From Hypomesus transpacificus (taxonomy: Eukaryota; Chordata; Actinopteri; Osmeriformes; Osmeridae), in assembly GCF_021917145.1 (NCBI RefSeq), contig NC_061080.1, positions 5,438,693-5,502,692 of the forward strand: 64,000 nt of DNA, read 5' to 3'. Shown here piece by piece: positions 41,421-53,449 of this stretch. The notes under the pieces were generated by a model, which was not told where the DNA came from, ran no database searches, and saw nothing but the letters and a program-made list of their open reading frames with translations. A program made the translations under genes and the position numbers. The stretch's first letter is position 1; each line of letters opens with the position of its first letter.

Positions 41421-42083
41421 CTAAATTATAACATCATTCACAAACACAATGCAAAACTAAACACAATTCATACCAATCATAGCCTATTTAATCAATGATT
41501 TCCTATTGATTACAATGACCCTATTGTTCCATAAGGCCCACATTTTTTAAGATATACATTTTTAGGCTCAAAGTTGATAGGCTCTGAAATGTTTAAGGTC
41601 CAATTTTTTAGGGGGCTCAAATTTGAGCAACCTGAATTTCCGAGTCTTGAATTTTTGGGTCAGATTTCCTTTTTTTCATTGAAATGTATATTCAGGTGTG
41701 AATTCGGTGTTGTTTAAATTTCAATATTAAGTATTCAATGCCTTTTAAAATTCAAAACATTATGTCACTGATTTGCTTTCTTACAAATGGCAGTGCGGCC
41801 TCTGCTGACATCCTGAATATGTGGACCAGAGTGACTATCAAGCTTGTGGGAGCAACTTCCGGGTCACAACACAAAAATCTATGCAAAATTGAGAAAGAAG
41901 ATTTCCACACACTACTTTACTTCCCGATTTCCATGTTTAAGCACATCAAAGAAACAGTGAAAAACGGCTCGTTTTTTTGTTTTCCGTTTTCTATTATCAA
42001 AACAAAAAACGGAAAATGGGTCGCTTTCCGTTTTCCTATTTCTAAATGGTAATCGGGGAACAGCTCGTTTCCCGATTTAGGTT

Positions 42084-42883
42084 TTCTAAGTGGTAGAGTG
42101 GCTAGAGTGGCAAGCAGCGCAAGCAGACAACCCCATCTTAGCTGTGGTGGGACACTTGGTTGACGCTGGAGTGCTTCCTCCATGGCAACATGTCTCTGCA
42201 ACATCTGTTGAGACCAAGCCTTACTACTCACAGTGGGCTTCCCTAGCCCGGCGCAACGGACTGCTCTACTGGATTTGGCGTCCCCCGGGTCTCGGGGGCA
42301 GCACATGGCAGCTATTGGTGCCCAAGAACTGGCGTCAGCGGGGGCTGAGGGCCGTCCACGATTCCGTGGGAGCAGGACACTTTGGAGTGGCAAAGAGCCT
42401 AAACCGACTGCGGCAGCGGTTCTATTGGGCGGGGTGCAGACAGGACACTGAACTTTTTGTGCATTGTTGTGATGCCTGCACCGCCAGGAAAGGACCCTCC
42501 GGACGGTCACATGCTCCTCTGCAGCAATACCAAGTAGGAGCACCCATGGAACGGATTGGGGTGGACTTCCTTGGATCTTTACCTACCACTGACGCCGGAA
42601 ACCAGTACGTCCTGGTAGCAATGGACTACTTTACCAAGTGGCCTGAGGCATATGCAGTTCCAGACCAGAGAGCCACTACAACAGCGGAGAAGCTGGTGTG
42701 CGAGAGCTTCACAGTGACCAGGGACGACATTTCGAGGCACATGTGTTCGGGGAGGTGTGTCAGCGGATAGGGTGAATAAGACCAGGACAACACCCTCCAC
42801 CCACAGAGTGATGTGCTAGTCGAACGCGTTAATAGAACGCTTGTTGCACAACTAGTTATCGTCACCTCCCAACACCAATAGAT
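42084..42883 (+). mobile_element. Ty3/gypsy integrase fragment (truncated)
   Basis: One frame (42090-42770) carries the integrase zinc finger, with HDSVGAGHFGVAKSLNRL and CCDAC, then the catalytic core start GVDFLGSLPTT and DYFTKWPEAYAVPDQ. After a deletion and stop, a further piece near 42795-42880 resembles HPQSDVLVERVNRTL, the later part of the core with the catalytic E region. No LTRs, protease or RT are seen, so this is a dead fragment. Confidence 0.8.
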
Positions 42884-43037
42884 CAGGCTCTGGTTGCGGT
42901 TACAAATGGGTTGAAAATCGTATGGTATGTATTATGTGAGTAGGATGCGTTTCATGCAAGATCTCGCAACTGGACAACATTTAAATAATATATTGATGTA
43001 AATATGTATATAATGTGGTTTGGCCATACAAATTACG

Positions 43038-43403
43038 GGAGTTTCACGGGAGAAATGACAAAACAGGAGGGGGGCAGGAGATGGGTGTGAAATACGGGAC
43101 ACTCCCGGAGAAAACGGAAGTGTTGACAGGTATGCCTGAGGGCATACGAGGGGCTGAGAAGGCGTCTTCGCTGTGCTCTCCTGACATAGAGTGTGTGGCG
43201 GTGATGAGAGCTTGGAGTTCTGCAAGACTAGCAACAAGTTCTTGCATTGTCTCCACCGATAAAATGCCTCCCAGTCTTCTTAAATTCACAAGTGATGACT
43301 CAATCGGCATCAATTGTGCATGGCTTATGTTGCCTTGTTGGAAAGCTCTTTCTAATGCTCTGCATTTTCGTCGTATATCTTCAATAACACATAGGTGTGC
43401 CAT
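43038..43403 (-). pseudogene. Unrecognised ORF, probably from a repeated fish gene
   Basis: 119 codons from an ATG near 43403 with a helical, Leu/Glu-rich N-terminal half (IEDIRRKCRALERAFQQG and LVASLAELQALITATHSM) and a Pro-rich end. It sits between a gypsy fragment and other repeats, and no upstream promoter or partner exon is visible. I cannot name it. Confidence 0.3.
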
Positions 43404-43442
43404 TTCTCAAATCGGTTTGTCGATATTTTCTCTGTGGTGCTG

Positions 43443-43950
43443 TCTTCTGTGAGGTGTGGTCTTCAGCAGCTAATTTGCATATTAACTCGATGGCAATGTT
43501 ACTAGTACTTATTGGTTTCGGGATATCTCTTGTCAGAATAGTTACTAGCAACTAATGAATAGGTACTATCTAATGAAAAGCTACTAGTAAAACGGGAATA
43601 GATACTAGTAACTATGTTCTCTGTAGTGGTCTTCTGTGAGGTGTGGTCTTAGTTAATATTTAGCAGCTAACTTGCATATTAACTAGATATCTTGTTGGCA
43701 ATGTTACTAGTACTTATTGGTTTCGGGATGTCTCTCGTCGGAATAGTTACAAGTAACTAAAGAATAGGTACTACTATCTAATGAAAAGTTACTAGTAAAA
43801 CGGAAATAGATACTAGTAACGATTGGATTAGTTGAATAGTTATTAGTATCTAAAGAATAGTTACTAGTAAAACTGGAATAGATACTAGTAACTATTGGAA
43901 TAGTTACTAGTAGGCTAACTAAAGAATACTAATCACTTAAAAATAGTGAC
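43443..43950. repeat. Tandem duplication rich in TACTAGTA palindromes
   Basis: Two copies, starting TCTTCTGTGAGGTGTGGTCTT at about 43443 and 43630 (20 bases shown in part), each with GCAATGTTACTAGTACTTAT and then many ACTAGTA motifs. The array runs on with shorter GAATAG(A/T)(T/A)ACTAGTA units to about 43950. Confidence 0.7.
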
Positions 43951-44012
43951 TAGTACGTTTGTAGAAATAAATGTTAAAACGGCTTACCATACACTACTGG
44001 CATACATTAAGC

Positions 44013-44060
44013 CAGTGGTTCCCAAAGTGGGGGGCGCGGAGCCATTGCAGGGGGGGCGCG
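44013..44060. mobile_element. Single hAT-type terminal sequence
   Basis: CAGTGGTTCCCAAAGTGGGG followed by GGCGCGG is a terminal inverted repeat known from hAT/Charlie-like elements. The matching other end was not found in the window. Confidence 0.5.
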
Positions 44061-44174
44061 GGGCACGGATGGAATGAATGAATGAATCAATAAATTACAC
44101 TACTAACATAACATGGACACGTTTTTGACGGGGCTCCCATGTAAATGCAAAGCAGAGGATAAAGCATCGCGAAA

Positions 44175-44406
44175 TCAAATAAAATGTATTTGTATAGCCC
44201 TTTTTACACGCAAGCATGTCACAGAGGGCTTCACATGCACCCATAGAACTACCCCTCAACCAACCTAAACCCTCAAGGAAGACAAGGAACAACTCCCAGA
44301 AAAACTCTCAACGGGAGAAAAAATGGAAGAGACCTTGGGAGGAGCAATTCAGAGAGGGATCCCCTCCTCCAGAGACGGTTGGTAGGAGAGAGGAGCAGAA
44401 CACAAG
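44175..44406. repeat. Interspersed fish repeat (retroelement 3' UTR type)
   Basis: Begins TGTATTTGTATAGCCCTTTT and includes CCTCAAGGAAGACAAGGAAC and GACCTTGGGAGGAGCAATTC. I recall this sequence as a very common fish interspersed repeat; clade not assigned. Confidence 0.55.
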
Positions 44407-45099
44407 CTAAACATAGTCATACAGTGTCAATGGGTTTTGAAACACCATCAAGTGTGGACTAGTGCAGCAATTTAACAGAGCTAAAAGGGTATTTGATGCA
44501 GCCCCACACACCAAAACAGCGCAACAGCACAACAAATGTGCTTCCGAAGCAATTTCCTTCCAAGGACTAGAAAATATGACGACGCATATCTTGTCTTTGG
44601 CTTCACCTGTAGCCTACACAGGCACAAACGCGTGCCATAATTTGCGAGTGCAGAATTCCGATGAAAACCTGCAGAATTTCAAATACAACATTTAAATATA
44701 AATAAACTTGTCAACTCGTATTATGTCCCTTTTCTTTCAAAATATTTAACCTGTAAACAGAGCCCATTGCCACCAGTGTAGGTTGGTCTGTGATAGCAAT
44801 CGAAGGAAGCCGTTCAACCCTGAAACTGATGCAGTAATGTTGTGCCATCCTTTATTGTCAGAGGTCTGTTTTCTCTCCCAATCTGCAGATCAATAATACT
44901 TTAGTCACATTTACTCACTTACAAAAATACAGAACTGAACTTGGTCTCCGTTAATGAAGACGAACTAGAAACTTTCTTCATCAAATGTGAGGCCGGGCAT
45001 CATGCTGGACAGCTTGGAGGAGGAGGCTGAGAGTAGCTGATGGCCATCATGGACAACCCATCTCATCCCCACAGTGATGATGCAATGGAGAACCCGCAG

Positions 45100-45286
45100 C
45101 AGGGCTGGCCCAAGCCTTCATGGGGCCTTAAGCAAAATTGATTTGGGGGGCCCCTCAGCTTCACTTATCGTTGCAGATTTAAAAAAAAGTACATATATCT
45201 TTTTTTATTACATTAACTGTAATTTTATGTGCTCTTGGGGGCCCTCTGGTAGCCACAGAGTTCGCTAATGCCTTGGGCCGGCCCTG
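45100..45286. mobile_element. Short hAT-type MITE
   Basis: Ends CAGGGCTGGCCCAAGCC and CTTGGGCCGGCCCTG are inverted. The flanking 8 bp match at only 5 positions, so the target duplication has decayed or is absent. Internally it carries GGGGCCTTAAGCAAAATTG. Confidence 0.65.
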
Positions 45287-45444
45287 ACCCACTACAACAA
45301 AATAGACAGCCAAAATAATTTGAGGTCACAGAACAATCTATTAGCTAGTAAGATAAATGAAGATATGATCAATTTTATGAATACAATGAAACAAACACGA
45401 TGGAGATGGTGTATTGCAACAAACTTTATTAAAAGAAAGCCCAC

Positions 45445-47110
45445 TTCCAGTGGGCTCACCATCCGCAGGAGGGGTCATGGGGGTCGGGAGCAGTGTGAGA
45501 CGGGCGGCAGCCGAAGGCGGGGGCCTTGGCAGTCCGATCCTTGGCTGCAGAAGCTGGCTCTAGGGATGTTGAACGTCACTTCGCTGGCGGGAAAGGAGCC
45601 GGAGCTGGTGCGCAAGGTTGAGAAGTTCCGGCTAGATATAGTCGGCCTCGCCTCAACGCACAGCATCGGCTCCGGAACCAGTCTCTTTGAGAGGGGCTGG
45701 ACTCTCTTCCACTCTGGAGTTGCCCTCGGTGAGAGGCGTCGAGCTGGGGTGGGAATACTTGTTTCCCCTAGGTTCGACGCCTGTACGTTGCGAGTAGCCA
45801 AAACATGAAGCACATATTGTGAACAACCAAAATAAGTGCCAAAGGGAAGAACCATAAGAGCATGTAGTTAAACAAGTTACAATTAAACAACATGAACCGC
45901 TATAAGTGCCAGTAACAATAAAAACAATATATCACAAACATTTTAATCAGTTACAACTAACCACAAGAGCAACAAGTCTCTAAGCAACAGTCATTGTGAT
46001 CCTTGAGGAAACTAACATTGGGTCAAGCAAACCATTCCTAAGTACCGTTGTACGTCCGGAACAAGTGCGTCTTGAGCCTTGAGCTTTCAGACGTGGAGGC
46101 AGACTCTGGCGACATCGGGGGGGCCCTTCTATCTCTGGGGCTGAGGTCGCCGAGGTGGTTGAAAAGCTCCGCGGTGGCAGGGCCTCTGGGGTGGATGAGG
46201 TCTGCCCGGAGTTCCTTAAGGCTCTGGATGTTGTAGGGCTGTCTTGGTTGACACGACTCTGCAACATCGCGTGGACATCGGGGACAGTGCCTCTGGACTG
46301 GCAGACCGGGGTGGTGGTTCCCCTCTTTAAAAAGGGGGACCGGAGGGTGTGCTCTAACTTTAGGGGATCGCAATCCTCAGCCTCCCTGGGAAAGTCTATT
46401 CAGGGGTTCTGGAGAGGAGGGTCCGTCGGATTGTCGAACCTAGGATTCAAGAGGAGCAATGTGGTTTTCGTCCTGGCCATGGAACTGTGGACCAGCTCTA
46501 CACCCTCGGCAGGGTCCTGGAGGGTGCATGGGAGTTCGCCCCAACCAGTCTACACATGTTTTGTTTTATAGGCGCAGCCAGGGTGCTGAGGGGGTCCGGT
46601 TTGGTGACCTCAGGATCGGGTTGCTGCTTTTTGCGGATAATGTGGTCCTGATGGCTTCATCGGGCCGTGACCTTCAGCTCTCACTGGAGCGGTTCGCAAC
46701 CGAATGCGAAGCAGCTGGGATGGGTATCAGCACCTTCAAATCTGAGGCCATGGTTATCGACCGGAAAAGGGTGGAGTGCAATCTCCTGGTCGGGGAGAAG
46801 ATCTTTACCCAAGCGGAGGAGTTCAAGTATCTCGGGATCAACAGGCAGATCGGTGCGGCGTCCGCAGTGATGGGGGCTCTGCATGGGGGCCCTGCATTGG
46901 TCCATCGTGGTGAAAAAAGAGCTCAGTCGAAAGGTGAAGCTCTCTATTTACCATTCGATCTATGTTCTTACCCTCACCTATGGTCACAAACTATGGGTAG
47001 TGATCGCGAATACAAGCGGCCGAAATGAGTTTTCTCTGCAGGGTATCCGGGCTCTCCCTTAGAGATAAGATGAGAAGCCCGGTCATCCGGGAGGGGCTCA
47101 GAGTAGAACC
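45445..47110 (+). mobile_element. Non-LTR retrotransposon remnant (endonuclease and RT parts), split by an L2 piece
   Basis: 45445-45785 encodes the start of an apurinic-type endonuclease (LNVTSLAGKEPELVRKVEKF, FRLDIVGLASTHS, RAGVGILVSP). 46090-47110 encodes RT parts: VEKLRGGRASGVDEVCPEFL, WQTGVVVPLFKKGDRRVCSN, then in another frame GLLLFADNVVLMASS (a YADD-like box changed to FADN), and EEFKYLGI. About the middle third of the element is missing. Clade not assigned. The intervening 45785-46090 is an L2 3' end on the opposite strand. Confidence 0.75.
45785..46090 (-). mobile_element. L2-like LINE 3' end, inserted in another LINE remnant
   Basis: The minus strand ends with LKTHLFRTYNGT and a 3' UTR that matches the tail of the copy at 16281-17352 (for example, GTTCTTCCCTTTGGCACTTA here against TTTTTCCCTTTGGGACTTAT there). 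Truncated at both ends. Confidence 0.75.
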
Positions 47111-47112
47111 GC

Positions 47113-47512
47113 TAGATCCAAAATGACAATTCGAATTCTTGATATCAACAATTGCATTTTGGATATCAACAATTCGAATTCTTGATATCAAAAATACAAT
47201 TGTAAGTTTTTTTAGTAAGTACGACCTGCCGTTTTATCATTTAACTAATGAATTGTTGATATCCAGAATTCGAATTGTTGACATCAAGAATTCGAATTGT
47301 TGATATCAAGAATTCGAATTGTTGATATCCAGAATTCAATTCTTGATATCCAAAATTAGAATTGTTAATATCCAAAATGCAATCGTTGATATCCAAAATT
47401 CGAACTGTTGATATTCAAAATTCGAATTCTTGATATCCAAATTGCAATTCTTGATATAAAAAAATTGCATTTTGGATATCAACAATTCATTGGTTAAATG
47501 ATAAAACGGCTT
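47113..47512. repeat. Foldback element made of GATATC-rich short repeats
   Basis: The 37-bp arms, GCCGTTTTATCATTTAACTA... at about 47230 and its inverse at about 47476-47512, enclose many imperfect copies of a unit of about 20-24 bp around GAATTCGAATTGTTGATATC. Similar units also lie outside the left arm (47113-47200). Confidence 0.7.
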
Positions 47513-47521
47513 TGCCATATG

Positions 47522-48112
47522 AGGCTGCATGAAACGACCGGCGAGAGTAGCCGCTTGCAGTCGGGGAGGAGTTAAAAACGGCTCTGTGAAGTCGGACAAT
47601 ACAGCTTCTCGTGGTTTGCTGCGTTGACGTCAGTCACGGCCAAATAAGCGTTGTTTGCTTACTTTACTTTATTTATAATTAAACGTAGTCTTTCCGTTAG
47701 TGAAGAGGCGGACTAAAACCCTTTCTTCAACACATTTTTTATTCAATTAAACAGTTTGGTCCGGATTTGAGCATTGGCAAAACAAAAGAAAAAAAGGTGT
47801 CTGAATAATTACAAAACACACAACAAAGTTGTCGTGTGTGAGTCTGGCCCATCATGAAATAGCTGTGTCGTCATTAGAACCCGTGCAGTTGCTCTTGAGA
47901 AAATGCGCTCGGCTACACAGCCGGCAGTTCTCGAATGGATCTCACGGTACTTTGATGGCTACGTCACAGTGACCTAGCCTCGGCGCTGTCTCAAGTCGGA
48001 CAAAAAGTCTAACCAGAATTCACTGTTTCAAGTCAGCCGCCTGCAGCCGCCTGCAGCCGCCTGCAGCAGGCTCCAGCGCTGCATGAAGTCAGTCCGTGTT
48101 GAACAAACTTAT
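47522..48112 (-). mobile_element. MITE, copy 2 (inverse of copy 1)
   Basis: Matches the reverse complement of 38010-38578 from GGCTGCATGAAACGACCGG to GCATGAAGTCAGTCCGTGTT. The outermost part of its left end has been replaced by the foldback element. The interior has extra CTGCAGCCGC triplet-like copies. Confidence 0.75.
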
Positions 48113-48755
48113 TATAATTACAAAACACGCTGTAAGAGCCAAATATTTAATGGTATTGTGGGGTATGGTTAAGGCTGTACACTGGTTGGCACTGTTTGGC
48201 TCGACTATATGAGCTGGGGGGAGACAGGTAGTGCCAGGTGTTGACCCCGGAAGGGCAAATGGTTTTGACCGCTTATGGCGGAGTTTGGAACAGTTTACCC
48301 GTGTTTTATGGATGGTTCGTTTGTACCAAATCCCTGGAATAAAGTACGATATCTTTAGCCGGCTTTTGGACTCATTGAACCCAAGACGAGCAACAAGTAA
48401 AACCATAGCCGCCTAGCGCGTCGTACCAGAGCCTGGGGCAACACGGCAATAGCGGCGCAGCATTGGGCTGGCTGTTATACACGCGTCAAAGTTGTCGTGT
48501 GTGAGTCTGGCCAATCATGAAATAGCTGTGTTGTCAATAAAACCCGTGCAGTTGCTCTTGAGAAAATGCGCTTGGCTACACAGCCGGCAATTCTCTAATC
48601 AATCTCACGGTACTTCTATGGCTACGTCACAGTGACCTAGCCTTGGCGCTGTCTCAAGTTGGACAAAAAGTCTAACCAGAATTCACGGTTTCAAGTCAAC
48701 CGTCTGCAGCCGGCTGCAGCGCTGCATGAAGTCAGTCAATGTTGAACCACCTTAT
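48113..48755 (-). mobile_element. MITE, partial copy 3, interrupted by an LTR-like insert
   Basis: It starts inside the MITE (AATTACAAAACACGC) and runs to TGCATGAAGTCAGTCAATGT near the end. Sequence at about 48131-48477 interrupts it, with ACACGC on both sides. Together with copy 2 it looks like a partial tandem duplication. Confidence 0.7.
48131..48477. mobile_element. Probable solo LTR
   Basis: About 350 bp beginning TGTAAGAGCC and ending GGCTGTTATACA, placed in the middle of MITE copy 3. ACACGC flanks both sides, but the exact edge is ambiguous by a few bases. A TG...CA reading fits an LTR. No internal retroviral genes are adjacent. Confidence 0.5.
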
Positions 48756-48774
48756 GTGTGTGCGCATGGGCTGA

Positions 48775-49900
48775 GTCAAGTCAAGTTCAAGTCTTTTATT
48801 GTCAGGTACACAGAACACCACAAGGTCAGACTGGGCACTGAAATTCCCTGTACCTGGCATAACATAACAAATAAGTACACAAAACATAATTTACATCTAT
48901 GCTAAGCTTAAATAAGTAAAACTTCCTAAATATACAGATAACAATAAAGAATACACTATACTTACCCTGTACAGTGAGTGCAATAGTGCAAAATTACAGA
49001 TAGTGCTACCAGCAGCTGAAAGTGACAGTGTGTAAGTACCTATTAAGAGGTCAATCAATGACTATGTCAATTACCAGGTAACCCTTCTTTTTAAAGTCCC
49101 TTAAGTACTAGCTATTAACGTAGAAAATTAAGGGTATGTTTTGTGTATTATTGGGTATTACTGATTGGTACCAAGGTGGTAAATACAGAGATAATTCGAA
49201 GTATTTACCCATTAACTAAATACGAACTTGCTGGTTATTACTGGGTAATTTTCACTGGTGATAATTAGGTAAAGACAGAAAACAAAACTTAGCATTTACC
49301 CGGAAAATATTACAATTTAAATACCGCTGGTAGTAAGTTGGTAACTACAGGAGATACATTTGGTAAATTATAATGTGTTATTGGGTAAATACCACTGAGT
49401 AGGTAAAGACGGCCAAGCTCCAGCAGAATTACTAAGAGAAAACTATACTATTACCCTGCAGTTACCCAAGGTTTATGTCGGTAACAATCCATGACTAATA
49501 TATATAAGATATACTAGTACTTTCCAATAAAATACCTTTTCAGATACATTTATCAATGATGGCCATACTCATTTACTTGGCTGGTAACAACCTCCGTGGG
49601 AAGAGTTTTCCTCTACTATCAAGGTTAATCTTCTTGGATACTGGGTAAGTTATTGCGCACGCAGCGATTGACTGTTTGGGCTGGTGTGTTTTTCGCCTGG
49701 AAGTCCCTAGAAATCTGGCACCATATTGAACGAAAATTAAAGAGTGAACGTGCCGTTCACAGGCACCAGAATGAGCGCGTTCACAGTATCGTTCATCAGG
49801 CAGTAGCCTAATACAGTACGGTCAGTTCACGTTCACCAAAATTATGAACGAGTTCATGAACTTTCGTTCAATGAACGCGTTCAGGCGCAGCACTGGATTT
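48775..49900. repeat. Cluster of interspersed repeats
   Basis: 48775-49000 has CAAGTCAAGTTCAAGTCTTT and TATTGTCAGGTACACAG, a common fish retroelement-type start. 49060-49500 has about a dozen GGTAA/TTACCC motifs in both directions. 49730-49890 has many GAACG/CGTTC motifs, including ATGAACGAGTTCATGAAC. None has coding potential. Confidence 0.5.
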
Positions 49901-50212
49901 AACCCCTACCAGAGAGAGTTGTGGGAGACGACAATTATTGGTCAAAGTTGCGGGAAAATTGCGGTGATTGTTTAAAATTGCAACGTTGCGCTGAATCGGC
50001 GGGGAATTGTTGAATTTGCGTGAATTGGTACGATCGCAACATTGTGAATTCCTGCAGGGTCTGAGAAAAGGACAGATGTGAAAATTTGCAGATAATGCAG
50101 GAACCCATCAGAACCCTAAAATGATATTGTATTTGGGCAATTATAGAAAAAGGGTATTTTTACAACTGCAATTGAGACACAACAAGTTTTTTGGTCATTT
50201 AAATCTGTACGC

Positions 50213-50400
50213 AGGGGCTCCCTGGTGGCTCACCTGATAAATGGGTGCACTATGTAGGTTGAGGCTTTGCCTGGGTTCAAATCCAGCCAAGGCCCTTAAC
50301 CCCATGTCACCCTCTCTCTTCTATATTTCCTGTCCCCTTCACACTATCTCTGTCCAAAAAATTATAATAAAGGCAGAAATGCCCCTAAAATATATTTGTG
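50213..50400 (+). mobile_element. tRNA-derived SINE
   Basis: Box A region CCTGGTGGCTCACCTGATAA, box B GGGTTCAAATCCAGCC, then CTCTCTCTTC... and the tail ATAATAAAGGCAGAAATGCC. No terminal duplication was checked. Confidence 0.7.
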
Positions 50401-53400
50401 CACAGACATTGAATATAGTGTGATGCAATAAACACAATCTGCAGAATCAAATGTCACCCCCCGGCACACACTTCACCAACAACCAGCAACACCAAAAATA
50501 ACTTTGCTTTCCACCAACCAAGTTAGTGGATCTGTATTTTTTCAGCCAGTGGGCAATTGAGGTTGTGCAATGTCATCTGCAGTGATATAACATGTATTCA
50601 CTATGCCCTGACTGTACCCCTCCCCTCCCTATTTGTCCACCTCTATTTTCAGATGTCTCTCATTGTCAGTCATGACAGTCCTAAGGCATACAATGTGACA
50701 GCTGTATTTCAACTTCTAGATGTGTGTCACCCCTCAAGAAACTTGTTCTGATTATACCATTGTCATTCACTTGTACTGTACACTTCACTGCACTTGGCAT
50801 AATTATGTCCTCAAATAAACTTGACCTTCAAGTTATATTTTGTTACATTTTTTATGCAAAGAATCTTGAGAGGGATCTCGAACAACAATTCTAAACGAGG
50901 AATTATTAAGTGAAAAAATGTTAATCAGTGAAATGATCTGTACCCTGTGTCTAGGTTTTCAGTGCTCTTACAAACCAGCACAAAGAATGTGTGTGACCAC
51001 ACTTGGCCAAGCTCTTTCTGTTTCTGATGATAATAATAAAAAAAATGAGACAAGGTTTTCTATTAGCTTTTTTATGTATTAATGTAATACCTGATGAGAA
51101 CAGATGTCAATTCACTGGAGCACTTGAAAAACAGTAGCAGTTTGATGCTATTGAAGATTTCCAGAATTAAATTTGATGTTCAGTAAGTCAATCACCAATC
51201 AAGCATATTTTTAGTTTGACCTACAGTTTTCTTGGCTTGTTATTTAACTGTTAACTCCGTTAACGTTAACTACGTTGCACTACGGTTAAAAAATATGTGA
51301 TCAATCTATCAAAACAGTAAATCCTGGATGGTCCCTGAAAGACAGTAACTTCTTACTTACATGTTTGGGAGTTTGAGGTTTTGCCAAGACATTTGGAGAC
51401 AATTAGTGTAACAGCTGTTGCCTGCATCCTCTATTTCTGGGCACCCACTAAGAAAGAACAGGGTTTTGTGCAGTGACCAATCAACAACATTGTGTCTTTT
51501 TCAAGCAGAGAGTAATTCAAGTAATCTTGATATCAGCAGTGGCCCCATGTGTTAGAGTGCCTCTAGTTCCACCATATGGTCTGTGAGAGATGCCATCTTC
51601 TGTGTTCAGTGATAACTGTTGTTTGCACATTTACTCCGGGCACAGATTGAAAGCCGTGGCATTCTCAGAACCTAAAATCTCCAAAAGGCTTGGATTACGG
51701 TAATAAACACATCAATAGAATCGATGATTTGGAATTTGTAAAGAGAGGTGAAAGGGAGAGCGAGAAATAATTATTTTCCTTTCTGAACACAATGGTTTCT
51801 TCCCAACCTTTTTCAAGACTGTGTGAGGTGTGTCGTACAATTTGCGGTGATGGGCCACCGTCAGCAGGCTCTGGAGAGGTCCATCTGTAGACACCTACAA
51901 TGGAACTATGAACAACAGGCGAAGCGTGAGAGTAAGGTTACTGGATCCCATCAACACCTCTTTGTCAGTCCACAGTCCTCACACCCCAAAGTTTGACACC
52001 GCAGACAAAGAAAGGGATCAATGGAATGTCACAAAGATAAAAAAATAAAAAAACACTTTTTTTCTTGGCACTTGGACATTGCCCTATCTATGCCATTCCA
52101 GTGTTTAATTTCACTGTAGCTTTAATGAACTTCCAACTGTGACAACATAAAACGAGTTGAAGGCCCCCGTGGGAGAAAAGATTCCGTTTGACAGCCGACT
52201 CAGCTTTTACATTTGCTGGAAGCCTGGGATTTTCATTATCATAAATTATTATTATCCCACATGGAAATGGAAATAGGATTGCAGATGTTGTTTAGTGCAT
52301 CAATGATGTACAGTCTGCAGCCTAATATATAACACTATCAATTCGAAAATTTTATATTCTGTTCTATTTGTACCTATATTTAAAGTACGTGTGTTGTAAG
52401 ATTACATGTAGTTGGTTACACTGGTCATTCTATTTATAACGTATTTTCATCCTTTCGGATCACCATCCTTCTGAAGATGAAAATGATTACGTAAAATCTC
52501 ATTTTCAGAGGTTAGTATCAAACCTGGGAGGCTTTATAGAGACAGTGCAAAGCTCTTTCACCAAACTCCACCATCAGACTCCCTTACATTATTGAAAAAG
52601 TAAAAGTCAAGCTCTTCTAATGACTCCTGCATTTTTATTGTCTCATATTTCCTTCTGAAAGTTGAAAATGAATTCACATGATGGGATCAAAACAATAAAA
52701 AATAAACTTAATGAATTTGATGGATGTATTCCTCCTAACAGAAAACATTGCATACAACATGCATGTGTGTGCGTGATTGATGAATTGTTATTGTTGTTGT
52801 TATTGACTCTTAGCTGGTATCTTTGTTTTCAGGATCATTCCGGAATAAGGTTTATATTGGGTTCTGTTTTCTTGAGGGCAAGGTATCATGCCACCAAAGA
52901 AAATCTCTTCAGTCACAGAAACATCTTGCATCTCGTCAAAGGCAATGAGAAGAAGATGACATAATGGGATCATGTGGAGGATTTTATATATTTTACAATG
53001 CCAGTAGTGAGTTTATTAAAGCATCAGCATAGTCAGAAGTGTTTTTGGATTTACCTGCACAATACCGGCACACAATCATGTGTTGTTCATATGGGCATCA
53101 AATTTTCACAGGTACAATGAGATCAATGAAACTGGGACTGACTATCATGGCACCCATCTGTCTTTCCAGTGGAAATGAGCGAAAAGGTTCCAAACAGTAG
53201 AAGATCCAATCAAATGAATTACCCTCAACACAGACAAAGTGCTGAAGATCTTTCAAGTGAACTGTCCATGTTTTGAGATTTGGTTAACTGCTTTTGGAAA
53301 CCTTAATCCATATTATCCCTGTTTCTTCCTTTTACACTGTAAGACATGTTAGTTCCACAATAAATTGAGCAGAGGAACTTTGCAGCAAACCATTTCTTCA

Positions 53401-53449
53401 CCCAGTCCATCTGTAGATCGTCTGTAGATTAATAAGGAACTATCAAAAA

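Larger units (their letters stand above)
37926..41846. repeat. 3.9-kb segment bounded by inverted repeats of about 50 bp
   Basis: Left arm 37926-37980 and right arm 41793-41846 are imperfect inverse copies. Both contain GCTTGATAG and, in one case in reverse, CACATATTCAGGATGTCAGC followed by AGAGG(G/C)CGCA. The interior holds a MITE, a tandem duplication, a pair of long direct repeats and an L1 fragment. No target duplication was found. Confidence 0.6.

Noticed and set aside
42090..42770. 226-codon integrase frame as a domesticated host gene
   Set aside because: It is cut inside the catalytic core, followed by a stop and a displaced remainder, with no sign of its own promoter or introns.
47336..48580. 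Short frame MSDFTEPF... shared by two MITE copies (38481-38580 and 47522-47599)
   Set aside because: Similarity follows from DNA identity of the MITE copies; one copy lacks the ATG.
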